64,000 bases of DNA from DATFVA01 sp963771705 (GTDB taxonomy: Bacteria; Bacteroidota; Ignavibacteria; Ignavibacteriales; Ignavibacteriaceae): assembly GCA_963771705.1 (NCBI GenBank), contig CAVYUP010000003.1:124001-188000 (forward strand). The letters run 5' to 3'. The translations under genes were made by a program, and so were the position numbers. Positions 44,110 through 52,621 of the stretch are shown piece after piece. Each line of letters opens with the position of its first letter. Positions within the stretch are counted from its first letter, which is position 1. Below the pieces are notes generated by a model that was not told the origin of the DNA, made no database searches, and saw nothing but the letters and a program-made list of their open reading frames with translations.

Positions 44110-44792
44110 AATCAAAAATACTGCTCGTAGACGACGAGAAAGATATTGTGGAGTTTCTCGAGTACAGCTTAAAGCAGGAAGGCTTCGATGTAATAACCGC
44201 TTATGACGGCAGTGAGGCCCTTCAAAAGGTTTCTGAGATACCCGATTTGATTATTCTCGACATTATGATGCCTAATATTGATGGTTATGAAGTATGCAGA
44301 CGGATACGGGAAAATAGTAATTACAAAGACATCCCGGTGATTTTCCTTACCGCTAAAGGTGCCGAGGCTGATGAAATACGAGGGCTAGAGCTCGGAGCCA
44401 GTGATTTTATTAAAAAACCCATTTCTCCGAAAAAGCTGATTGCTAGAGTAAACTCGAACCTCAGAAAGAATCCTAAGGAAGAGAAGAGTCTGCCTGCAGT
44501 AATAGAAGCAGGTCCGTTACACATTAACCGTGACCGTTATGTTGTGAAGCTTGACGGAAACGAAATAGTTTTCCCCAGGAAAGAATTCGAACTGCTTTAT
44601 TTCCTTGCCGGTAATCCCGGGAAGGTTTTCAGCAGAGACGCCCTGCTTAAAACAGTATGGGGGATAGATGTTTATGTTGTAGACCGGACGGTAGATGTAC
44701 ATATTAGAAAAATAAGAGAGAAGCTTAATAAATATTCCGACCTTATTGAAACCCTTAAAGGTGTAGGATATAGATTTAAAAGTGTGGAATGA
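44106..44792 (+). CDS. OmpR/PhoB-family response regulator
   Basis: The 228-residue protein has a receiver domain (ILLVDDEKDIVEFLEYSLKQEGF; phospho-acceptor Asp52 in LIILDIMMPNIDG; FLTAKG with the conserved Lys; KKPISPKKLIARV) and a C-terminal winged helix (HINRDRYVVKLDGNEIVFPRKEFELLYFLAGNPGKVFSRDALL...VVDRTVDVHIRKIREKLNKY). It overlaps the histidine kinase gene by 11 bases. The best-known homologues are PhoB-like, but the signal cannot be inferred. Confidence 0.95.
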   Translation: MKSKILLVDDEKDIVEFLEYSLKQEGFDVITAYDGSEALQKVSEIPDLIILDIMMPNIDGYEVCRRIRENSNYKDIPVIFLTAKGAEADEIRGLELGASDFIKKPISPKKLIARVNSNLRKNPKEEKSLPAVIEAGPLHINRDRYVVKLDGNEIVFPRKEFELLYFLAGNPGKVFSRDALLKTVWGIDVYVVDRTVDVHIRKIREKLNKYSDLIETLKGVGYRFKSVE

Positions 44793-45810
44793 ATTAAAAG
44801 TAAATCTTAAATCTGCCAGAGTATTCCTGTCTGAATTTCTGATCTTTGATGCTGTCTTTATAGCTGTTGTACTCTTCAGTATCGAAAACCCTTCGGCTAA
44901 AATCTTTATTATCGTAGTAATTTTAGTGCTGAGTTTATTTTTACTAAGTCTTGTAGGAAGTAAAAGACTAAAGGAACTGGCTGAGATAAAACATATAGTT
45001 TCCGATATCAGGAATAACAATTTCAAATCCCCAGATGAGATAAGGCTGAGTGATAACCTTGAGAGTATGCAGGAAGAAATAAAAGAAATGTTCATTAAGG
45101 CCAGGAGCGATGTTGAATACCTTAAAAGACTAGAAAGAATAAGAACTGAATTCCTCGGGAATGTTTCGCATGAGCTCAGGACCCCGATCTTCTCTATACA
45201 GGGTTATATAGAAACCCTTCTGAACGGGGCGATTAACGATGATAAGGTAAACAGGAACTTCCTTGCTAAAGCTAATCAGCATACAATAAACCTTAATAAC
45301 CTGCTGAATGACCTTATAGATATATCTATGATTGAATCAGGGGAGATGAGAATGAGTTTCAGGTATTTTTCTGTTAAGGATTTCCTGGAAAGCATCATAG
45401 CTGAAATAAAGCCTCTTGCTGATGAAAAGAACATCGGGCTGATACTTGAACCTGTAAGGGACAAGCTTCAGCTGTTCGGCGACAAAAATAAACTTAAGCA
45501 GGTTTTAATTAATCTACTTACAAATGCTATAAAGTACACTGAATCCGGAACAGTTACGCTACTGGTGCAGGAAGAAGAGAACTCAGGTGAAATAGTTATA
45601 AAGGATACAGGAATAGGAATACCGGAAGAAGATATTCCCAGGATCTTTGAGAGATTCTTCAGAGTAGATAAAGCAAGGTCGAGATCGGTGGGCGGTACCG
45701 GACTGGGACTCGCGATAGTTAAACATATTGTTGAAGCTCATGGTTCTAAAGTTGAAGTTAAAAGTGTTCCTGGAAAGGGGAGTGAGTTCTCCTTCAGGCT
45801 TAAAAAATAG
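44782..45810 (+). CDS. Membrane sensor histidine kinase
   Basis: The 342-residue protein starts with GTG inside the response regulator gene. There are two N-terminal membrane helices (about residues 17-36 and 40-60) with almost no periplasmic loop, so it may sense within the membrane. A HAMP-like linker is followed by the phospho-acceptor box NVSHELRTPIFSIQGY (His130), the N box LLTNAIKYTESG, DTGIGIPEEDIPRIFERFFRVD and GGTGLGLAIVKHIVEAHG. This is a PhoR-like class I kinase and the likely partner of the preceding regulator. Confidence 0.94.
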   Translation: MWNELKVNLKSARVFLSEFLIFDAVFIAVVLFSIENPSAKIFIIVVILVLSLFLLSLVGSKRLKELAEIKHIVSDIRNNNFKSPDEIRLSDNLESMQEEIKEMFIKARSDVEYLKRLERIRTEFLGNVSHELRTPIFSIQGYIETLLNGAINDDKVNRNFLAKANQHTINLNNLLNDLIDISMIESGEMRMSFRYFSVKDFLESIIAEIKPLADEKNIGLILEPVRDKLQLFGDKNKLKQVLINLLTNAIKYTESGTVTLLVQEEENSGEIVIKDTGIGIPEEDIPRIFERFFRVDKARSRSVGGTGLGLAIVKHIVEAHGSKVEVKSVPGKGSEFSFRLKK

Positions 45811-45917
45811 GGGAATAAGATTTAGACTGATCAGGCTTAAATAGTCCTAAAATTGAAAAATTTAATCGTTTTCGGCCTGAACAGCTTGAAATCGAGATAT
45901 TTTTCCTGTCATCAGAA

Positions 45918-45946
45918 TTGACATATAAGGGTCAAATTGTTAACTT
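45918..45946 (+). promoter_or_regulatory. Promoter of rplU-rpmA
   Basis: TTGACA (45918-45923), a 17-bp spacer, and TAACTT (45941-45946), 25 bases before the L21 start codon. The same boxes and spacing occur before nuoA. Confidence 0.75.
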
Positions 45947-45971
45947 TGTTGTCTAATTTTTCAGAAAGGTT

Positions 45972-46286
45972 ATGAAAATGTTTGCTGTTGTAAATATCTC
46001 AGGTCAACAGTTTAAGGTTGAGGAAAAAGGAAAATATTACGTGCCGAGATTAAAGGCAGAGCCCGATTCAGAAATCACTTTTGACAAAATTCTTCTTTAT
46101 TCTAATGATAATGATGTGAAGATTGGTGCACCTTCAGTTGAAAAAATGAAAGTGACCGCTAAAGTACTAGAGCATATAAAAGATGATAAAGTTATTGTTT
46201 TCAAGAAGAAAAGAAGAACCAATTATCAGAAGAAAAACGGGCACAGGCAGCAGCTTACCAGAATTGAAATTACCAGTATAGGTTAA
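45972..46286 (+). CDS. rplU: 50S ribosomal protein L21
   Basis: L21 binds 23S rRNA in the large subunit. The 104-residue protein has FAVVNISGQQFKVEEKGKYYVPRL at the N-terminus and the C-terminal RNA-binding signature VIVFKKKRRTNYQKKNGHRQQLTRIEI. Two in-frame ATGs (45972, 45978) are possible starts; the ORF start at 45972 gives MKMFAVV. It is followed 17 bp later by L27 in the universal order. Confidence 0.98.
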   Translation: MKMFAVVNISGQQFKVEEKGKYYVPRLKAEPDSEITFDKILLYSNDNDVKIGAPSVEKMKVTAKVLEHIKDDKVIVFKKKRRTNYQKKNGHRQQLTRIEITSIG

Positions 46287-46303
46287 TAGAAGGAGATTTT
46301 ATA

Positions 46304-46558
46304 ATGGCACATAAAAAAGGTCAAGGCTCATCCAGAAACGGAAGAGACAGTAATGCACAGCGACTGGGAGTTAAGAGATTCGGCGGTGAGCGTGTTCTTG
46401 CCGGAAATATCCTTGTAAGACAAAGAGGTACAAAATTTCATCCCGGCGTTAACGTGAAAAAGGGTGGTGATGATACCCTGTTCGCAGTGGCTGATGGTAT
46501 TGTGAAATTTGAGAAGAAGCGCGGCGACAGACAGTTTGTTAGTGTAATGCAGTCGTAA
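46304..46558 (+). CDS. rpmA: 50S ribosomal protein L27
   Basis: L27 lies near the peptidyl-transferase centre. The 84-residue protein starts MAHKKGQGSSRNGRDSNAQR with no N-terminal leader of the kind cleaved in Firmicutes. It continues LGVKRFGGERVLAGNILVRQRGTKFHPG. An AGAAGGAG Shine-Dalgarno sequence precedes it. A strong terminator follows 17 bp after the stop. Confidence 0.98.
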   Translation: MAHKKGQGSSRNGRDSNAQRLGVKRFGGERVLAGNILVRQRGTKFHPGVNVKKGGDDTLFAVADGIVKFEKKRGDRQFVSVMQS

Positions 46559-46575
46559 AAAAATTATATATCAAA

Positions 46576-46605
46576 AAAAAACCCTCTTAAATAAGAGGGT
46601 TTTTT
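46576..46605. terminator. Bidirectional terminator between rpmA and mdh
   Basis: The stem CCCTCTT/AAGAGGG (46582-46588 and 46593-46599) with loop AAAT is flanked by an A-run on the left and a T-run on the right, so it can end transcripts from both convergent genes. Confidence 0.9.
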
Positions 46606-46627
46606 AATTTTAAAGCTTTCCGAAATA

Positions 46628-47593
46628 TCAGAAGCCTAATCTTTCCATGTCGGTAACAAGACCTTTAACTGCCGACACAGAATTATCAAGTAATTTCTGT
46701 TCCTGTTCATCGAGAGAGAATTCAATCACTTTTTCTACGCCATCCGCACCAAGAACTGCTGGAACGCCGACATAGTAACCTTTAACGCCGAATTCACCAT
46801 CAAGGTAAGCGCAAACAGGGAGAACTCTCTTTTCATCCCTTAATATAGATTCTGCCATAGCAATTGCAGCGGCTGCCGGAGAATAGAAAGCTGAGCCAGT
46901 TTTAAGCAATTTTACAACTTCACCGCCTGCCATCTTTGTTCTATTTACTATAGCATCCATGACTTCCTGAGCTTTAGCTTTGTCGCCATATTTCTTTTCA
47001 AGGAGTTCCATTACAGGAATACCATTAACATTAGCGTAACGCATAATAGGAACCATGGCATCTCCATGTCCCCCAAGAACCATAGTATTGACATCTTTTA
47101 CAGATACTCCAAGTTCCCAGGATATAAAAGTTGAGAATCTTGATGAATCGAGCACCCCGGCCTGTCCAAGAACACGGTTATGGTCGAAACCGGTAACTTT
47201 CTTAAACAGTGTAACCATTGCGTCCAGAGGATTGGAAATAATAATCACGATTGCTTTTGGAGCATATTTCTTAACATTTTCAGCAACCGTATTCATAATT
47301 TTAGCATTTGTTGTAAGCAGATCATCTCTGCTCATGCCGGGTTTCCTGGGCAGACCGGCAGTGATGATTATGAGATCAGAATTTTCAATATCCTTATAAT
47401 CATTTGTACCTTTTATATTTGCGTCGAAGCCGTCAATCCTGGCTGCTTCTCCGATGTCGAGGGTTTTTCCCTGGGGCATATCTTCAACGATATCGTACAG
47501 AACCACGTCTCCGAGCCTTTTCATAGCAAGAAGCTGAGCAAGTACTCCGCCTATCTGGCCGCCGCCTATTAATGCTATTTTTTTTCTTCCCAT
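46628..47593 (-). CDS. mdh: Malate dehydrogenase (LDH-like type), paralogue 1
   Basis: It oxidises malate to oxaloacetate with NAD in the TCA cycle. The 321-residue protein has the Rossmann motif IALIGGGQIGG, VLYDIVEDMPQGKTLDI with the NAD-specific Asp, the substrate loop LPRKPGMSRDDLL with the arginine typical of malate rather than lactate binding, ISNPLDAM, and the catalytic His in LGGHGDAMVP. The start has an SD (AAGAGGAAC). A second, divergently encoded paralogue lies 144 bp away. Residues agree with Mdh, but lactate activity cannot be excluded by eye. Confidence 0.92.
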   Translation of the reverse strand: MGRKKIALIGGGQIGGVLAQLLAMKRLGDVVLYDIVEDMPQGKTLDIGEAARIDGFDANIKGTNDYKDIENSDLIIITAGLPRKPGMSRDDLLTTNAKIMNTVAENVKKYAPKAIVIIISNPLDAMVTLFKKVTGFDHNRVLGQAGVLDSSRFSTFISWELGVSVKDVNTMVLGGHGDAMVPIMRYANVNGIPVMELLEKKYGDKAKAQEVMDAIVNRTKMAGGEVVKLLKTGSAFYSPAAAAIAMAESILRDEKRVLPVCAYLDGEFGVKGYYVGVPAVLGADGVEKVIEFSLDEQEQKLLDNSVSAVKGLVTDMERLGF

Positions 47594-47674
47594 ATTTGTT
47601 CCTCTTGGTTTAAATGAATTTTAGATTTCAGGTAAACTGAAACACTAACTAATAAACAAAAATAAATATGAATG

Positions 47675-47709
47675 CTTCCATTTGCAAAGGAAGTATGATA
47701 TTCTATATT
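47675..47709. promoter_or_regulatory. Candidate promoter and near-palindrome between the two mdh genes
   Basis: TTGCAA (47682-47687), 16 bp and TATATT (47704-47709) form a possible promoter toward the plus-strand paralogue. The -35 box sits in CTTCCATTTGCAAAGGAAG (47675-47693), a palindrome except for one extra A. It could be an operator shared by both divergent genes. Confidence 0.4.
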
Positions 47710-47736
47710 ATGGTAATTATAAATTAAGAGCTATTA

Positions 47737-48666
47737 ATGAACAAAATAACTGTTATAGGTGCAGGCAATGTTGGGGCTACTGCGGCTATGCATCTCGCAG
47801 AAAAGCAGCTAGCAGAGGAAATTGTCCTTCTTGATGTTGTTGAAGGCCTCCCTCAGGGGAAGGCTCTGGATATAAGGCAGAGTTCGTCAATAGAGGGGTT
47901 CGATACCGAGGTGACAGGAACCAATAATTACAAAGACACTGCTTCCTCAGGAATTGTTATAATCACTGCGGGGCTTGCCAGAAAACCCGGGATGAGTCGC
48001 GATGACCTGCTTAAAGCGAATGCGGCTATCGTAAAAGAGGCCGCCGGGAAAATAACTGAACATTCACCCCAATGTATCATTATTGTTGTTTCGAATCCTC
48101 TTGATGCAATGTGTTATACTGCCTTTAAAGTAAGCGGATTTGAGAGCAGCAGGATTATAGGGATGGCAGGAATTCTTGATACGGCGAGATTCCGGCTCTT
48201 TTTATCCCGGGAGTTAAAGGTTTCTATAAAAGATATCTCTACGATAGTCCTCGGAGGTCATGGTGATTCAATGGTTCCACTTATAAGCCAGACAACTATC
48301 TCAGGAATACCTATCACCCAGCTGCTACCTCCGCAGAGGATATCAGCACTGGTAGAGAGAACCCGCAGCGGCGGAATTGAGATAGTAAATTATCTGAAAA
48401 CGGGAAGCGCCTACTATGCTCCGTCAAGTGCGGCAGTGGAGATGGCTGATGCGATAGTTAAAAACAGGCAGAGAGTTCTTCCTTGTTCAGCATGGCTCGA
48501 CGGCGAGTACGGTCTTCATAATCTGTTCTGCGGAGTACCGGTAAAACTGGGAAAAAACGGAATCGAACAGATAATTGAAATGAAACTTGCTGAAGAGGAA
48601 TTGTCCGCCCTCCAGAGTTCGGGAAAAGCAGTTGAATCTGCGATAAAAAAGTTAAGTAATATTTAA
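47737..48666 (+). CDS. mdh: Malate dehydrogenase (Chlorobi-like), paralogue 2
   Basis: The 309-residue protein begins KITVIGAGNVGATAAMHLAEKQLA, very close in style to the Chlorobium Mdh. It has the same VVEGLPQGKALDI and KPGMSRDDLLKANA region as paralogue 1, VSNPLDAM, and the catalytic LGGHGDSMVP. The substrate-loop start is GLARKPGM where paralogue 1 has GLPRKPGM. It is encoded divergently from paralogue 1. Its last 15 bases overlap the 3' end of the opposite-strand ATPase gene. Both genes look intact, so the pair may differ in cofactor, direction or expression. Confidence 0.92.
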   Translation: MNKITVIGAGNVGATAAMHLAEKQLAEEIVLLDVVEGLPQGKALDIRQSSSIEGFDTEVTGTNNYKDTASSGIVIITAGLARKPGMSRDDLLKANAAIVKEAAGKITEHSPQCIIIVVSNPLDAMCYTAFKVSGFESSRIIGMAGILDTARFRLFLSRELKVSIKDISTIVLGGHGDSMVPLISQTTISGIPITQLLPPQRISALVERTRSGGIEIVNYLKTGSAYYAPSSAAVEMADAIVKNRQRVLPCSAWLDGEYGLHNLFCGVPVKLGKNGIEQIIEMKLAEEELSALQSSGKAVESAIKKLSNI

Positions 48667-49065
48667 AACTAGTATTGTTTCAGTTCCTTGGGGGGTTATG
48701 TTATATCTCAGGTCATCCATATAAACCCGCATAAGGTATAAACCTCTGCCTGAATCTTTCAGCAGGTTTTCGGGATCAGTGGGATCGGGAACTGCTTCAG
48801 GCTGGAAACCCGGCCCTTCATCCTTAACTATTATGTAAAGCTTCCCCTCTTCAACTTTAGCGGTAATCTGCACCATTTTGTTCTTATCGCTTCGGTTGGC
48901 ATGGATGATTGCATTTGTAGTGGCTTCAGTAACGGCGAGCAACAATGCAGATAACTTATCATCATCCAATCCCAGATCTTTAGAGAAATAGTTGATGAAT
49001 TCTTCGACAGTGATAAGATTATTAGGATCACTCTCGATTTCTAGATAGTATTTGTCTTCTGCCAA
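48652..49065 (-). CDS. RsbW-like ATP-binding protein (GHKL family, anti-sigma/serine kinase type)
   Basis: The 137-residue single-domain GHKL ATPase has an N box (LLLAVTEATTNAIIHANRSDKN), a G1 box (IIVKDEGPGFQ) and a G2-type DSGRGLYLMRVYMDDLRY. This pattern is that of RsbW/SpoIIAB proteins that bind sigma factors and phosphorylate anti-sigma antagonists. No sigma factor or STAS-domain antagonist is adjacent, so the partner is unknown. It could also act in a phosphatase-based switch. It lies downstream of the outer-membrane-type gene at 49118-51019, 52 bp apart. Confidence 0.87.
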   Translation of the reverse strand: MAEDKYYLEIESDPNNLITVEEFINYFSKDLGLDDDKLSALLLAVTEATTNAIIHANRSDKNKMVQITAKVEEGKLYIIVKDEGPGFQPEAVPDPTDPENLLKDSGRGLYLMRVYMDDLRYNITPQGTETILVLNIT

Positions 49066-49117
49066 ATTTAATCCTGAATTTGATTTGGTAAAATATGAAA
49101 ATTTTTTTTTAATCCAA

Positions 49118-51019
49118 CTAAAAATTCCAATTTACTTCAAATGAAAGATTAGCCTGCTGACGGCCGGATTTATCCACAGTTATGAACTCATACCAGCCGT
49201 ATATTTTGAAATAAATTGTATTTTCTGCTATCCACAGTATCTCAGTCAAAGGTCCCAGACTAAGATAATCAGAATCTTTTATTTTTTCCCTGTTATTGTA
49301 ATTAAAAGTGAGGAGAGAGAAAATCCTGCCTCCAAGCCCAAAACTTACGTTATTATACGACAAAATTAATTTTGGTTCGGAGTAAATTTCCTGAAGGAAG
49401 CGTGTCGGTTTTTCCGAGAAAGCCGACCAGTTAAGCTCCCCCTGCTGTGAGAGTTTAACATAACCATAGTTTTTTATCGAAAACTTGCTGCTCAGCCTTA
49501 TTGTGCTTGAATCCGTAGCTGTGAACTGCCTGAAAGAAAAGCTTCTGAGGTTAGGAACAAGGTCGCGGAAATCATAAACCGTATAGTTTGCAGAAACCTC
49601 AAATGTGTTAATGGTTGATATATTTTTTCCATGATAGTCTCCCCCCGCCGAAAATTTCAGTACTCTGTTAATATTATTGTTTGAACTCTTTTCGGAAAAG
49701 ATGTATACAATATGGCTTTGTGTTCCTTCCGCAACAAGGAAGGCATTAAAAAAAGGAGTAAGAGCCCTGATATACCTCAGCCGTATTATAGATAAGAGTT
49801 CATCCCGGTCATCGTAGTTGTTTGCACCAGGTGTATCATAGCGCAGTTTATTCTGATAAGCACTAAATGAGATCTTATCTGAGCCTGATATATTCCAGTC
49901 GCCCTGAACAGATACTGCGATCCTGGCTGAATTATTATTTTTTTGATTCTCAATATCCTGCCGTTCATCGAAGAATAGAGAGCCTGTATTAAGAAAGTTT
50001 TTCGCTATATGTTTCTCATCTCTTTCGGAATAGTTGACTTTTAGCCTTCCGGCAAACGATGAAGTGATATACCGGAGATTGGATTCCAGTTCAAATTTCA
50101 ATTCTTCTATCCTTGAATCAAAAACTGAACTTGAGAGTACCTGAACCGGGTGATAGCGTGTGTCTCTGTTGATATTGCGCCAGTCGAGCCTGCCTTTAAG
50201 ATCCAGACCAAAATCAGTTGCTAAATTATTATATGTAAGCCCATCCTCAAGGAGATATGCCGTCTCATCCCTGCTCTGTATGTTGTTAGTGATATCATAT
50301 TCATTCGATATGATAGAATCAGCTGAATAATAAAAATCTTTCCTGTTCTGTGAATATCCTGAAGTTATATAATTGCTCACGTCATTACTGAAAATACTGT
50401 TTGCTGTAAGGTTAAAATATCTAACTAAATTTTTCCTTGGGGAAATATCTTCATTCCTGAATCTCAACCGTGATGATAGGTTAAAGGTAGATATATCAAG
50501 GTCATCTAATAGCCCCTCCCCCCCGTAAATAAATCCATTATCATTCTCCCCGATCTGCCTGTTATTTGAATAGCCGAAGAAAGGAGAAATATGAAGATAT
50601 GGCTCAGGTGATAAATCACTGAATACCATCACATTTGATACAGAAGCCTGGTTTATTTCAATCTTACGGTTATCCGACAGAATAGTATTGTTTCCCAGAA
50701 ACCCTGCTTTAAAATACTGGGTAATATTATAGGCAGCAGATGCGGAAAAAAATTGTTCATCTCTTATGCTTTTATCAGCTGATTTGATGAAAGTGGAATT
50801 ATAATCTTCGGTAACATCGAATGAGTATTTATCAAAAACCTGGTTATAAAATAATTTTGATGAGAGATAATAAGTATTCAGCTGCTTATCCAGCTTTGTG
50901 GACAGCAGGTTAAGAGGTTTTTCAACGAGAATAAACTGGAGGCTGTCGATTTCTGATTGTGCGTTCACCAGTCCTGCCGCCAGCAAATGAAGAAAAATTA
51001 AGATAAAATATCTTTTCAA
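49118..51019 (-). CDS. Large secreted, beta-barrel-like protein of unknown function
   Basis: The 633-residue protein has a signal peptide (YFILIFLHLLAAGLVNAQ). The body has many alternating hydrophobic/aromatic strands separated by Asn/Asp/Ser-rich turns, and the C-terminus ends ANLSFEVNWNF, with the last-strand pattern and terminal Phe of an outer-membrane barrel. No TonB plug was seen. The gene upstream encodes a fibronectin-type lipoprotein (85 bp apart), a possible partner on the same transcript. No homologous family was recognised. Confidence 0.7.
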   Translation of the reverse strand: MKRYFILIFLHLLAAGLVNAQSEIDSLQFILVEKPLNLLSTKLDKQLNTYYLSSKLFYNQVFDKYSFDVTEDYNSTFIKSADKSIRDEQFFSASAAYNITQYFKAGFLGNNTILSDNRKIEINQASVSNVMVFSDLSPEPYLHISPFFGYSNNRQIGENDNGFIYGGEGLLDDLDISTFNLSSRLRFRNEDISPRKNLVRYFNLTANSIFSNDVSNYITSGYSQNRKDFYYSADSIISNEYDITNNIQSRDETAYLLEDGLTYNNLATDFGLDLKGRLDWRNINRDTRYHPVQVLSSSVFDSRIEELKFELESNLRYITSSFAGRLKVNYSERDEKHIAKNFLNTGSLFFDERQDIENQKNNNSARIAVSVQGDWNISGSDKISFSAYQNKLRYDTPGANNYDDRDELLSIIRLRYIRALTPFFNAFLVAEGTQSHIVYIFSEKSSNNNINRVLKFSAGGDYHGKNISTINTFEVSANYTVYDFRDLVPNLRSFSFRQFTATDSSTIRLSSKFSIKNYGYVKLSQQGELNWSAFSEKPTRFLQEIYSEPKLILSYNNVSFGLGGRIFSLLTFNYNNREKIKDSDYLSLGPLTEILWIAENTIYFKIYGWYEFITVDKSGRQQANLSFEVNWNF

Positions 51020-51104
51020 GCTAAGAATGTAATATTAACGGTTGTTCTAATTTACCAACCTTAAAGTATTTAGTAAATAAATTAAGTTCAATGATAATAT
51101 GATT

Positions 51105-52094
51105 TTATTCAGGCTGCAGGATAAAATTAAAGAGAGGAGAGATGCTGTTAGGACTGGAATTATCATTAGTATATGTAACAACCCTCCAGTAATAATTTTC
51201 ACCGTAATCGATATAATTACCATCATAATCGACGCTGATGGTATCGTTTATTGCGCTGGTTGTAATAACTTTGCTCCAGATCTGGCCGAAATAAGGATTT
51301 GACTGCAGGGTTATCTCGTACGTTGCCGTTACTGGTAGGGTAGTGAATTTGAAAGTGAGAACGTTAGTTTTTACAGTTCCGATCGGAGAAACGATTCCAG
51401 CTATGGGCAAAATCTTATCACTAACCTCGCTGCTGGGATCACTCAGAAGATTACCCTTATCTACTGCAACTATTTTATAAAAGTAGGGTGTCAGAAGAGA
51501 AAGACCGGAGGTATCTGAATAACTGGAACCTGGAGCAAATCCATTTAAGTTGGTGCTGTCTGGAGTAAATCCCGGCATAGTACTCCTATACACATAAAAT
51601 CCGGCAATATCTGTTTCAAAACCAGGATCCCATGTGAGAAAAACTGATTTCTCTCCAATCCAGTTCCTTGCATTTATTTGAGGAAATCTGGGGGCATAAG
51701 GTTTGTAAATATTTTTAGGCACAGCACTAACTATAGATGAATAATTACTCTCTCTGTTCTCAAGATCAAGTGCCGTAATGCGGTAAAAGTATTTTATATT
51801 ATAATCGAGTGAGTCATCCAGATAATAATTCTGATCTGAAAAGTCGATCAGGCTGAAGCGAGTGCTGTCGGTACTTCTGTATACATTATAGCCTTTAAGA
51901 TCAAGTTCTACATTTGCGTGCCAGACGATCTCTATCTCTCCATCGTAAGCGGAATATATCTTCACATTTGTGGGTACGGCGGGAGGGAGACTGCTGCCGG
52001 TTGTTTCCGTTGGTGCATTTCTTTCACATCCCGGAATAATAAAAACCGCAGATATCAAAAAAATCAGATATTTTTTTATTAGCAGCAAATTCAA
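51105..52094 (-). CDS. Fibronectin type III repeat lipoprotein
   Basis: The 329-residue protein has a lipoprotein signal (KKYLIFLISAVFIIPGC, lipobox IPGC). It has two FN3-like domains: PPAVPTNVKIYSAYDGEIEIVWHAN...LKGYNVYRSTDSTRF...YFYRITALDLENRESNYSS (about residues 38-128) and PRFPQINARNWIGEKSVFLTWDPGFETDIAGFYVYRST...YFYKIVAVDKGNLLSDPSS (about 134-225). A third strand-rich domain (about 235-325) ends with NYYWRVVTYTNDNSSPNSISPLF. Such proteins are often surface or periplasmic binding modules. Its gene is divergent from nuoA. Confidence 0.85.
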   Translation of the reverse strand: MNLLLIKKYLIFLISAVFIIPGCERNAPTETTGSSLPPAVPTNVKIYSAYDGEIEIVWHANVELDLKGYNVYRSTDSTRFSLIDFSDQNYYLDDSLDYNIKYFYRITALDLENRESNYSSIVSAVPKNIYKPYAPRFPQINARNWIGEKSVFLTWDPGFETDIAGFYVYRSTMPGFTPDSTNLNGFAPGSSYSDTSGLSLLTPYFYKIVAVDKGNLLSDPSSEVSDKILPIAGIVSPIGTVKTNVLTFKFTTLPVTATYEITLQSNPYFGQIWSKVITTSAINDTISVDYDGNYIDYGENYYWRVVTYTNDNSSPNSISPLFNFILQPE

Positions 52095-52196
52095 CCTGGG
52101 AATTACACGAAAAATAATCTCATATTATTTAACAAAAAAGTCGTAAAATTCTCATTAAACCTGATGAGGAACACAATTCAGGGCACTCAGTTTAAA

Positions 52197-52225
52197 TTGA
52201 CAAAATGGCTTTTTTTGGATAACTT
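52197..52225 (+). promoter_or_regulatory. Promoter of the nuo operon
   Basis: TTGACA (52197-52202), a 17-bp spacer and TAACTT (52220-52225), 27 bases before the nuoA ATG. The boxes are identical to those before rplU. Confidence 0.75.
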
Positions 52226-52252
52226 TAATATTCAAAAATCGTAAAAAATGAG

Positions 52253-52621
52253 ATGATTGAACAATATATACCTGTTTTTTTAGTTCTCGGTTTTGCCATA
52301 GTCTTTGCTGTTGGAACAGCCTTATCTTCAGGGATATTTGGTCCTCAGAGGCCGACAGAAGAGAAACTTTCCACGTATGAGAGCGGTATGAAACCTGTCG
52401 GAACAACCCGGGAAAGAATATCGGTCAAATATTACCTGGTAGCAATGCTTTTTATCATTTTTGATCTGGAAGTGATCTTTGTTTATCCCTGGGCTGTTGA
52501 GTTTAAAAAACTTTTTGGTGAATTCGGATTTTCGATATTTGTTTCGATGTTAATATTTTTAGTTGTACTTGAATTAGGATACTTATATGTATATAAGAAA
52601 GGCGGATTTAAATGGGATTAG
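52253..52621 (+). CDS. nuoA: NADH-quinone oxidoreductase subunit A
   Basis: NuoA is a small membrane subunit of complex I. The 122-residue protein has three membrane helices, the loop RPTEEKLSTYESGMKPVGTTRERISVKYYLVAMLFIIFDLEVIFVYPWA (residues about 35-80), which is the family signature, and a GYLYVYKKGGFKWD tail. It overlaps nuoB by 10 bases. Confidence 0.97.
   Translation: MIEQYIPVFLVLGFAIVFAVGTALSSGIFGPQRPTEEKLSTYESGMKPVGTTRERISVKYYLVAMLFIIFDLEVIFVYPWAVEFKKLFGEFGFSIFVSMLIFLVVLELGYLYVYKKGGFKWD

Noticed and set aside
44517..45095. 192-codon open frame opposite the response regulator and kinase genes
   Set aside because: It is a shadow of two well-supported genes and has no family features or ribosome site.
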